The notes beneath the pieces were generated by a model, which saw only the letters and a program-made list of their open reading frames with translations, was not told the DNA's origin and did no database searches. A stretch of 64,000 nt of DNA, taken from Cladorrhinum sp. PSN259. Taxonomy: Eukaryota; Ascomycota; Sordariomycetes; Sordariales; Podosporaceae. Shown here one piece after another: positions 50,071-59,582 of the stretch. Position 1 is the first letter of the stretch, and each line of letters opens with the position of its first letter. The position numbers and the translations under genes were made by a program. Location: positions 62,001-126,000 of the forward strand of contig MU867094.1 of the NCBI GenBank assembly GCA_033725935.1. Direction: 5' to 3'.

Positions 50071-50849
50071 AATACACCTCACTGTCCATAACACATATAT
50101 ACTCGCCTAATTATCACCACAACACCCACTACCAACTTACCAACTCATATCCTTAGAAAGCGGTCAACAATCGCATGGGACTCTTACAACGGGCTTCTTA
50201 AAAAAAACACGCACCTCCTGATGGAAGGAGGCATGAACTGGCGCACGCGGCTTTCTCTTTTTTTTTTCTTTCTCATCTCACAATATTTGGGAACACACAA
50301 TCGGGTCTGGGACAGTGGGAGGAACCATTTTCTCGGGCGGGTGGCGGGATGGGATTTAATGATTTGAAATGAAATGAAACTACTTTATACCAAAGGCGGA
50401 TGGCATGAGGGACAAAGACAACCCCCTTCACCACTTTCCTTCCCTTGGCCCTCCACATTTTTATCTCATGTTTTTTTGTCCTCTTTTTTTTTTCCTTTTG
50501 CAAACCCCCGAATCTATACACGGGGGGCAAACGATACCCTGTTTTCAACACCACACTTATCACTACTACTTTTGTTCTTTTCTTTTTCTGTTCTTTTTTA
50601 TCTTGGAGGGAGAAAGGGAAGGGAAAGGGGGGGGGAGGAGGAATGTTTTTGGGAGGAAAAATGGAAAGGACTTGACTGGAACTGACTTGAATGGACTGGA
50701 CTTGGACGGGAATGGGAGGGAGGATCTCTTATTCAGTTTAATTGTTCTATGTTTGTCGTCCCGCTTTCCGGGTGTTTTTTTATATATAACACCTCGTGTA
50801 CTCATATATCTCTCTCTTATTGCGCTCAAAAAATTCTGAGTTTATTGCA

Positions 50850-50871
50850 AACACACACACACACACACACA

Positions 50872-50908
<37 letters not shown>
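50850..50908 (+). repeat. Compound (AC)n(TC)n microsatellite
   Basis: About 12 AC units pass directly into about 17 TC units. Confidence 0.9.
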
Positions 50909-50911
<3 letters not shown>

Positions 50912-51753
50912 CGTGCAATCTTGGTTGTTTCAAATCCTTTTTTGTGTTGATTGTGATGAGTCTCTTGATATACAAGCAGATTTGGGCTTAATTTCTCTCT
51001 TACTGATGTTGAGAGATTTTGGGTAAAGCGCACATACACACACATACATGCACATAGAAAAATATTGAGTAACTCCGCATATTGCACAATAAATCTCAAA
51101 ACATGTTCAAATGCATTGACGTATCAATGAGGTTTCTGCCATAATGTGCAAGTAGAACTCTCGATTGTTTTATTTATATTTATTATTCTTGTAGGTTCAT
51201 AAATTCCGACTTGATTCGAATTACTCATTTTACTAAAAAAAAAACCAAAAAAAAAAAAAAACCCCCATCGGTAAAACATAGCTCATGTACTCCATGGATG
51301 CCAAATAAAATCTTTTTTTATTCACTTACCACGTAGAGTTCTTGAATCGTGATTCACAACCGATCAAACATGGAAACCAAAGAGGTGTTTGGTGGGAACC
51401 CCCGTGGCCGTGACGAAAAATTCTCCGGTGTGACAAGGGCGGATGCAGTGCGTCTGTACCGTACACTGCAGAACCCCGCTGATGTGATAAGGGTAGCCCA
51501 TATTGTAAACCAAACCAAACCAAACCAAACTCCATCAGGTAAACCTGGAAATTTGGAACTGGGGGGGAGGGATTAGATAATCGGGTCGGTTCCAAAAGCT
51601 GGAGAAAGTGAGAAAAGAATGGTGGGAAAGGTTGCACACCACAGCTAAACCGACTTTATATCTCAGTCATCCGAAAAACTAATTCATCTCACTTGTTTGT
51701 TGTGTTAGTGAAAACAACAGTTTGAGTAAACCTACCACAAATCTTACCCCGCC

Positions 51754-51778
51754 TTTTTTTTTTTTTTTTTTTTTTTTT
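51754..51778 (+). repeat. Poly-T tract, 25 nt
   Basis: An uninterrupted T run, about 150 bp upstream of the ATG of the methyltransferase at 51931; likely part of its promoter (a dA:dT nucleosome-excluding tract). Confidence 0.75.
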
Positions 51779-51930
51779 GGGCTCTTGCAACCCAACTTAA
51801 AGCCACACCACACTCGCATAACAACCACCTAAAAAACGAGTGACCTGTCACATTTTCTCAACGCCAACCGTACCAAGACGTTCCATCATATCCTCCTTTT
51901 TCACCCCTCCCGTCCCTCTTCAAAAAAGAT

Positions 51931-52952
51931 ATGACACTCACATCCCGTCTATCCCTGACCGGACCTGACCCTGAGGACCCTGAAGACTTTCTCTCCGCCT
52001 CCCTGGGCGTCATTTTTCGTAAATTTATATCCACACCCCCTCCAAATATATGCCACTTAAAAAACTGATCATGTCTGTCTCTCTCTAAAAAAAAGCCGAT
52101 GACGTAGCAAACCAACACGGAGACACAGACCACGGCCTCCTCTACACATCCCCTCACCTCCCAACGCCCCTGCAATTCTCACTCGCCCAGGTATCAGCCG
52201 AAAAGGACAGACACCTCTTCAGCCACTACCTCTGGAACTCTTCTCTGCTCCTCGCAGAACTAATCGAGTCGGGCACTCTTGGTATCAAAGGTTCATCATC
52301 TTTATCTGAAAATGAAAAGGAATTCGACGTAACCGGACTGACCACCATCGAACTCGGCGCGGGCACGGCCCTACCCTCGATAATGAGCGGTTTGCTCGGC
52401 GCTAAACGGGTCGTGGTAACTGATTATCCTACTCCACCGGTCATAAATACTCTAAAAGAGAATGTGACCTCTTTGATCAAGAGTGAGAATGCGCCTGCGG
52501 GGAAATATGCCGTCGAGGAGGTGAAAGTAGACGGTCACGCCTGGGGGGAGTTTGACGACGAGGACGGCGAGGATGGTGCGAGGCTGCTGGCTGGTGAGTA
52601 TAAACACGGCTTTGACAGGGTTTATGCTGCCGACTGCTTGTGGATGCCGTGGCAGCATGATAACCTCAGGAAGTCGATAGCGTGGTTCATAGGTGAAGGG
52701 CATAATTCGAGGGCGTGGGTGGTTGCTGGTTTCCACACTGGTCGAGATAAGATGGCTCCCTTCTTTAATGCCGAGAAGCTGAGAGAGGTCGGGCTGGAGG
52801 TTGAGAAGATTTGGGAGAGGGATTGCAATGGGGTCGATCGAGAGTGGGTGGAGGATCGTGGGGTGGAGGATGTTAGAGAACGGAAAAGATGGTTGGTTGT
52901 TGCTGTGTTGAAGAGGATACCTAAGGAGAGAAGGGTGTCGAGTGCGAGGTGA
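51931..52952 (+). CDS. Class I protein/nicotinamide N-methyltransferase (Nnt1/EFM7-like)
   Basis: Two exons, 51931-52018 and 52096-52952, with a 77-nt intron (branch CTGAT, acceptor AAAAG); the joined reading is GVIFPDDVANQHGD. The product is 314 residues. SAM motif I is ELGAGTALPSI at about 115-125, followed by the acidic strand VVVTDYP that binds the ribose. The preceding HYLWNSSLLLAELI matches the lysine-methyltransferase family 16 (METTL21-like) entry, where W and the following Ser/Ala are typical. DRVYAADCLWMPWQHDNL is the post-motif segment. The fungal subgroup is annotated as nicotinamide N-methyltransferase; yeast Nnt1/Efm7 methylates elongation factor 1A at its N-terminus and nearby lysine. 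Substrate here is inferred from family. Expected location is cytosol. Confidence 0.87.
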
Positions 52953-54669
52953 CGTGATAATGCTCGGTGATCGCGGTCGTCAAAGTCGTTGGGTTCGCTG
53001 TGGTGTCGTCGAGGTCAGCGGCTGTTGTTGGGTGGGTCGAGGTTGTCCGATCCTGCAGATAATCCAGTCTTGTTTGTTAGGCCCCTTTTATCGTCCTCTT
53101 CTGGCCCATCTACCTGGTCCCCGATCTTCCTCGTCGTCTTTGAAATCCTGATTGTCTTGTCCTCATAACGTCAAGCCGTCTCGGTAATTTGGTCCTTCCA
53201 ATCCATGGGCCTTTTTGTCCCTTCTAATCCTTCTAACCGATGAAGCCTCTTGTCGTAATCGTCGTAATCGTCTTGTTCTCCTGGTTGTTCAGCCCTTCTG
53301 GCCATTCAGTCCTTTTTGGTCGTCGAGTATTCCTTGTCATCGAATCCTCCTGGTCGTTTAGCGCTCCAGCTTGGTTAAACATCTTCCCGTTTGGTCCTCC
53401 TTGTCCTCGAGTGCCCTGGGTGGTGTGTCCTCCGGTCAGACCCCGAACTCCTCCTCATAGGAATTTCTCCATGTCGTCCAGCAGTCAAGGTTTCCCATAT
53501 CGATGTGTCCCAACCGACCTCACAAAGAATAGACCACTTAGGGCCAATCCAATACTACAACAGGAGTGTTGTCAAGTCCTCGAAGTACTGTGTAGGTGAT
53601 TGAAGTCCAGAAATAGTGGAGAAAGCCCCTATGCATAATATGCCGTACACAGAACTGCTGAGCTGTCGGGGTGTTGGGAAGACCAAGTGAGCGGCATCAC
53701 TCAGGAAACCCAATCTGAACGTATTCGGAGGGGAGTGAAGAGATATTATACCCGCAATCCGGCCGTAAATCCTCCCTGCTCCGGCCATTCCTGGTTAAGC
53801 GTGGACGGAGAGCTGAAAACTAAGCTCCACTCTTTGTTTCCTTCGAGGCATGGCATTCTCACCACCAAGAGAATGCGGAATGAAGCTGGAAAGCCCAGCC
53901 TGTTAGGCGCTGTCACGTAATCTCATAGCCATCTCCTAACAGCCGCGGAAATGCCTCCGCCCTCTCAGAGTAAAGCCAAGATTATTGACGAATATTGGCT
54001 TCTTCATAAATCCTGGTTTGATGTTGCGTGATGTTCAGCTGGCAAAACATTCCTTGCTTGATTGGGCGCACACGATTTCGTGGCGTCTATGGGCTATCCC
54101 CTCCCGGCCATGACGACGGGCCAACTCAGTCCCTTGCTGACATGTGCATTGATACCAAACGCTATCGACTGGCTCGAGATGGGAAACGTACTAGCGGTGA
54201 ACATAACAGCTGCTCTGCTTGCCGCAGACGATTCGAACTCATTTCACTTTGGGGTATTTAAAAGAAAGAAGAGAAGAGATGAGAAGTAAACAAAAATATG
54301 TGATTTGCGAGCTAAGCCAGGAGGATCTGCTCCTATTTGAGACCGTCGTCTTGGCTTCATCGGGAGCTCCACTATACCCCCATTCAGCCAAGAAATCCCC
54401 CCCAAAACTAGGGTTTAGATATTTACGAGAAGACGGCAGTTGGTGTTTCTGCTTTTGTGAAGAGCCGTGGAATAAACCCTTGACATATAGTGGTCGGCCA
54501 GCCAGCAGGCGGTGACCGTGCCTCGCCTTTGAGGGTGCTCTTCGAACCAAGTTCGAGACAACATTGAGAGTCAAAACGAAGCCATCTTGGCATTGGTTGA
54601 TGTACCAAGGGGCTGGTGCACCAAAGTGTCAGCTGTACCCAGATCTCGGACGGGAGATCATCAGCAGAC
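52953..54669. other. Convergent intergenic region with degenerate minisatellite
   Basis: Between the methyltransferase (+) and the AhpD-like gene (-), both ending here. The first 500 bp are pyrimidine-rich with a degenerate tandem motif, listed separately. The rest (53.5-54.6 kb) has only short open frames without domain signs. Confidence 0.5.
53060..53470 (+). repeat. Degenerate about 18-bp TGGTC-TTCAG-CCTTCT minisatellite
   Basis: Successive units resemble GG(T/C)CGTTCAGTCCTTCT: CTGGTTGTTCAGCCCTTCT, GGCCATTCAGTCCTTTT, TGGTCGTCGAGTATTCCT, TGTCATCGAATCCTCC, TGGTCGTTTAGCGCTCCA and so on, at about 53278-53360, with weaker copies on both sides. Units differ in length (16-19 bp) and sequence, so it is an old, decayed array. 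Confidence 0.55.
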
Positions 54670-55553
54670 TCAAAGATCTGCAGGCTCGACTCTCCATCCC
54701 CACCCTGCTGGCGACTGAGGGTCTAGCATCTTCATCCCAGAGGCCAAACATAACTCCAAGACAACGCTCCGGACGGCTTTCACCTCATCAACTGTTGCCC
54801 CGCCATTAAGGGCACCTCTCAAGTGACCCTTCAGTTGGGGGTTTACCTAGACGCTCATCAGCTCAACACCAGGAGGGGTTTCCTTCTCATGCTCACATCT
54901 TGAGGTATCAGTCCGGCAATCATAACAAACGAAGTATCGGCAGCGCTCAGAACATTGGTATTGCTGAGGACATATCCATACACCAAGCGTGCAACTAAGC
55001 CCAAGTCCTCTGTTCCCGACCTGTCCATCTGTCCCATGACACGTTTAGTGATCTTACCGTAGATTGCTTCGAAAAAGCCCTGGCCACGCTGTAAAATCTC
55101 GCCCGCGGGAGTGTCATAAACATCTGAGCGACGGCCCGTGGGGGAGGAGCTGCCCTGCGGATCGTCCAGCAGGTCCTCTGGGGTTGCTTTCTTTAGCTCC
55201 AGGAGCGCATTGATTGTCTATGGTGTCCGAGTATGAGCATGGGCTTGACGACCATATCCAATTTCAATGGCTTATACCTTGGGAACTCCTCCCACGGCAG
55301 CAGCCTTAACTAGGGCTTCACGCATCCGACGTGAAATGCGAAGCTTTTCGTCTTGGCTTGACGCACCCCCTTCGGCACGGCCCGAGTCATGTTGCAGCGC
55401 GTACTGATAAACTTTGGGGATTTCATCGGGACGATTGAGTTGTGACAATGTTGTTGCAGCAATGCAGTACCAAGTGTGTGCGGGGAGGTTGGGATGACTT
55501 CGCATTGAGTTGAGGAGAGCTGGCGTGATGACGGCGGGAAGGGAACTCATCAT
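54670..55553 (-). CDS. AhpD/carboxymuconolactone decarboxylase-like protein
   Basis: Three exons: 55553-55278, 55217-54897 and 54846-54670. The introns are 60 and 50 nt. The product is 257 residues, starting MMSSLPAVITPALLNSMRSH; a second ATG lies directly after. Exon 1 gives LPAHTWYCIAATTLSQLNRPDEIPKVYQYAL. Exon 2 gives RRMREALVKAAAVGGVPKTINALLELK, a CMD-type helical pattern, then SFVMIAGLIPQD. Exon 3 gives VNPQLKGHLRGALNGGATVDEVKAVRSV, the second typical CMD helix pair. The fold is that of AhpD-like alkylhydroperoxidases. I do not see the CxxC active site of true AhpD, so peroxidase activity is doubtful. Fungal members of this type are uncharacterised. The gene diverges from HRD1. Confidence 0.85.
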
Positions 55554-55996
55554 GCCAGGGGTGAAAATAAAGTCAAGGCCGACGGGATGCAGGGCACAAA
55601 TATTTCGCTTTTGAAAGGAAGAAGTCGCAACGCCGGAACAGACGTGAAGAAAGGTGTTGCACAGCCACATCGAAGCTTGCCCGGATGCTCTGGAGCCAAT
55701 CAAAAGCAGCACTGATTGCAGAAATAGGCATAAGGGTGGCTGGTGCGTCGCTCTTGCTGCGTCATCCGTAATCCAAATCGTTCGTTTCAGTCACCGTGGC
55801 ATCAATTGGTAACAGCGTGGAAGCTCGCCCGCGGCATTCCGTCTCCAACAAGCAAGCAAACTTCTGGTTTGCGACAAACCACTTCCTCGCTGCCAACTAC
55901 GGTAAAGATCATGGACTCTTGATTTAAACTCAGCCTTCACAATTGAATTCTCAATTCCGACCGGCATTTCCCATTTTCCTGACGATATTGATGAAG
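55554..55996. promoter_or_regulatory. Shared upstream region of AhpD-like gene and HRD1
   Basis: About 440 bp between divergent start codons. It contains ATTGG (inverted CCAAT) at 55805-55809 and CAGCGTG at 55813-55819, about 180 bp upstream of the HRD1 ATG. CAGCGTG is the core of the yeast unfolded-protein-response element. A stress-responsive control of HRD1 is an inference. Confidence 0.6.
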
Positions 55997-58859
55997 ATGC
56001 GGCTCGCCTGGTACGCAGGGGTAAGTCTGTTCTGTTCTGTGGTAACTGATGCGATACGCAGAGGGAGCTCCGCTATTGAAGCTCCCCGGAGCTATCCCAC
56101 CACGCCACCACCATTACCCATCACCACCATCAATCACCACAAACTCCCACAACCACATTTCGAATGCTAACATCTTTCGTATCAAGGCCTCCACTGGCCT
56201 GGCGGCCACCGTGGTCGCTTCCGCCTTCTACCAGCGCGCCAACTTCTACTCTGCCATGGTGCACCTCGCCCAGAACAACATCTCTCTTATCGTCCTTGCA
56301 AACCTGGCGTTTGTCGTCTACGGCTCGTTTATGTATGGCCTCCAACGCCTTTGTTTCGGTCCCCTACGTGTTACCGAAATCGAGCAACTTTACGAGAAGG
56401 CATGGTTCGCCGTCACCGAGACCTGCCTTGCCATGACGATATTCCGTGACGAAATCGGCGCCTTCTTTCTGGTTATGTTTACAGCCCTTGTCACGGGCAA
56501 GGTTTGGGGATGGATTGGCGAAGGCCGTATTGAGGTTCTCGAGCAACAACCCCCCGCGAATCCACGCCTGTTCCATACCCGCCTCACGATCTCTCTACTC
56601 GCCAGCGTCCTCTACGACATCTGGCTCCTCCGGTATGCCGTCAATACTGTGGTCCAACAGGCACGGCCCACAATGATGGTCATGTTCTTATTCGAGTTTG
56701 CCATTCTCCTCGTTTGTTCGCTTCATACGAGCTCTCGATATATCATCTCTCTTATGGAACAGCATGTCAACAGGACGCAGACCCGTCAACGGTTGGAAGA
56801 ACGCCGGCGTCAGGTTCGGGAACAGAGGCTTGAAGCTGAGAGAAGACGAGCTGAAGGGACCACGGAGAATGACGACGAAGAGATACCGCATGAGGATGAG
56901 ATCGACGAGATGGATATTGAAGTACCCGGTTGGGAGAACAAGGGCCAGTGGGTCCTGTCACTGGATCTTGTTGCAGGTGGGTTGATCGAGCTCCGGTGGT
57001 CATACTGATACGTCGTTGGACTGACAAAGGGTACAGATTTGATCAAGCTACTGATCTACACAGCATTCTTCTGCGTTATCCTCACCTTCTATAATCTGCC
57101 CATTCATATTATCAGGGACTGGTTCATGACCACGAGGTCTTTTCTCAGGAGACTCCATGCACTTATTCGGTATCGACAGGCTCTCAAACATATGGGCCAG
57201 TATCCAGATGCCACTGTTGAAGACCTCGGCCGTGAGGATACTTGCATCATTTGCAGAGAAGAGATGCGTCCGTGGGACCCCACCAACGGCGGACAAATCG
57301 AACGCACTCGTGCGAAGAAACTTCCATGTGGGCATATTCTGCACTTCGGTTGTCTTAAGAGCTGGTTAGAGCGTCAACAAGTCTGTCCAACCTGTCGCCG
57401 TCCTGTCAACAGGGATGGGCAACAAGCAGGTAGAAATGGTGAGGCCATGGTGTTTAGACTGGGTCTTAACTTCCCTGTTGGTCAAAATCGACAGCCCCAG
57501 GCGCAACCACCCGCAAATGGGCAAGCCCAGGCACCTGCTGGTCAGCCAGCGCAAGGAGCGGCGGGCCCAGGCGAACAAGCTAATAACCAAAATCGCAACG
57601 TTCGCCTTTTTAATGTTGGGCCGTTGAGGTTTGGTTTTGCGCAGGGTGGAGCGGACGAAATCAACGAGATGGCTCAACGTTTGGGCCTGGCAGCGGACGC
57701 CGGTAATCGTCCAGCCCCGACGCCGACGGTACCTGTTCAGGCTCAAAACACAGATCCTGCGCAGGCAAATATGGATCAGCTCCGCTCTCAGATTGCAGAA
57801 GTCGCACGACGGATCCAGCAGGAACAGGCTGTAGCCAACCAGACGGCACATGAGTTACAGGTATGGCAGCATACGATAAATTCATTGTCTCATGCGGTGG
57901 GCGAAATTTCCCGCGTACGTCAAGCAATTCAGCAACAACAACAAGCTCAGAGACTTGCCGTTCCTGCCCCCATAGGGGGGCCAATTCCTACAACAGCATC
58001 AGCAACCGTCCCGCCCGCAACTACGCACTCACCTCAACCGGCTGCGGCAGGCCCACAAAACGTGAACTGGCACGCGCCACACGTTCAACCCACCTTCCCA
58101 TACCCGCAACCGCCTCCTGGCTTTTCACAGCATATGTGGGCCCAACACAATCCATGGTATCAGCATCAGTTGTTGCATCAACAGAATCCATGGTATCAAC
58201 AGCAGGCCCATCATGCCCAGCAGCCACAGGTTCCCCAACCTCCGGCAGTAGCAGTACCTAGAACGCTACATACCATCAATAGGCGAGGCGGCACTGTTAC
58301 TCTTCAAGCGGGTGACCCTGGAGCGCCGGAGGGATTGGTACTGCCCCCCGGTTGGACACTGATTCCCCTTTCTCGCGCTGGAGAAGATCAAGGGGGGTTG
58401 GTCAACGACGAAGCCGAGGCCGAGCGAGATGTGCCGCCAGTTGATCCTCTATTAGCTCCACAGACTCAGGGGCAGGACGCTGAAACACAACCACCTCAAC
58501 GTGTCCAGGCCTTTCGAAATGCTTTACGTGATAGGTTAGAGGCTCTTGAACAACAAAACATTCCCCAGCTTGGGAGCATTGGTTCTCCCGATCCGGCAGT
58601 CAATGCCGCTTCATCCACTGGTGCTGCAGACAGAGGCGAGGTTATCTCGCAGCCCGACGCGGACTCCAACCGGCCGTTATCGCCTGCAGGCTGGGACTGG
58701 CGTGAAATTGATGAAGCCGCTCTGGACACGCCGCCTGATGAGCTTGAAAATGTAGCTGCTACCTCTTCGACGGCACGAGGAGAACAAACGAGCAGTGTTG
58801 GCTCAGGCAATCCCCGAGCAGCCACCGTGGAAGAGGCAGATGATAACGACAACCCTTGA
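55997..58859 (+). CDS. HRD1: ERAD E3 ubiquitin ligase Hrd1
   Basis: Three exons: 55997-56020, 56187-56976 and 57037-58859. The product is 878 residues. I chose the ATG at 55997 ([18 protein letters not shown]), the usual fungal Hrd1 start, over an in-frame ATG two codons upstream (55991). Several membrane helices occupy about residues 6-295: [62 protein letters not shown] and [25 protein letters not shown]2 domain is at about 341-391, CIICREEM to CPTCRRP, with [10 protein letters not shown] in the middle. The C-terminal tail (about 490 residues) is Gln/Pro/Ala-rich and disordered, longer than in yeast (551 total). Hrd1 forms the retrotranslocation channel in the ER membrane and ubiquitylates misfolded proteins. 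The divergent neighbour is the AhpD-like gene. Confidence 0.94.
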
Positions 58860-59582
58860 GAGGTTGATTGACGGCTATAATTAATTAAATATGAAATTGT
58901 AATCCTGTTTTTCTGGGATTCATTCATGGTCTCGAGTCAGTGTACAGCATTTTTGGCGTCATATGGGTAGAGGGTCATGCTTTCACACAATATCAACTCG
59001 GACTTTGAGACGGTCGTGGCAGTCACAATGGGGCTTTGCAAAGTCATTTAAGCAGTAAGAGCGTATAATTACCATGCAAAATCGGTCTCAAACTTTTATT
59101 TAGTACAGTGCTTTCATTACGATCTGATGTATCTTATCTGTGTGATTCCACGAATGCCTGTTTTGTTCCTTCCTCGGTTCAGATGGCCGTGCCAGTAGGT
59201 GTAACTAGGATGAAAAGGAAAGCAGGACCAGTTGATGGCGGTGTGGGGGAAGGGGAACGAGGGGACGCTATTCAAGATTCCCGATCCATCATGCTCATCC
59301 TCAATGTCATCGTCGTCATCCCGAAACCCAAACCCTCCCCCCCTCCAGCGGCATAGATTTACCAGCAACATCCTTTACATGTTATTGATTCGGCAGTCGA
59401 AAAATCAGCACACTTTAGATTTGACGAGGCGGCGTGGCTTCTGCTCCTGGAAACATAATTTCGGTGTTCTTGAGGGGGAGTGCGACGTATACAGTTGGAC
59501 CAGTCTATGACCAGTACACTGTTTCCGTTCATCGCGCAGACGACTTGGGGGTGAAACAACAAACGCACGTAAAGTAACAGCC
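58860..59582. other. Intergenic between HRD1 and unknown gene
   Basis: 723 bp between tandem genes, with an AT-rich segment after the HRD1 stop (likely 3' UTR and polyadenylation region, with ATTAATTAAAT at about 58881). No gene or RNA motif is visible. Confidence 0.5.

Larger units (their letters stand above)
50071..51930. other. Intergenic, T-rich and repeat-rich
   Basis: 1.86 kb between the zinc-finger gene and the small methyltransferase, both on the plus strand. Long T-rich pyrimidine stretches (50250-50600) sit in the likely 3' UTR. An AC/TC microsatellite, A and C runs, an (AAACC)n patch at about 51510-51531 and a 25-nt T run at 51754-51778 follow. No gene is supported. Confidence 0.5.

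Noticed and set aside
54219..54300. B-box-like AGTTCGAATC on the minus strand, possible tRNA
   Set aside because: No A-box at the right distance and no pairing acceptor or T-stem.
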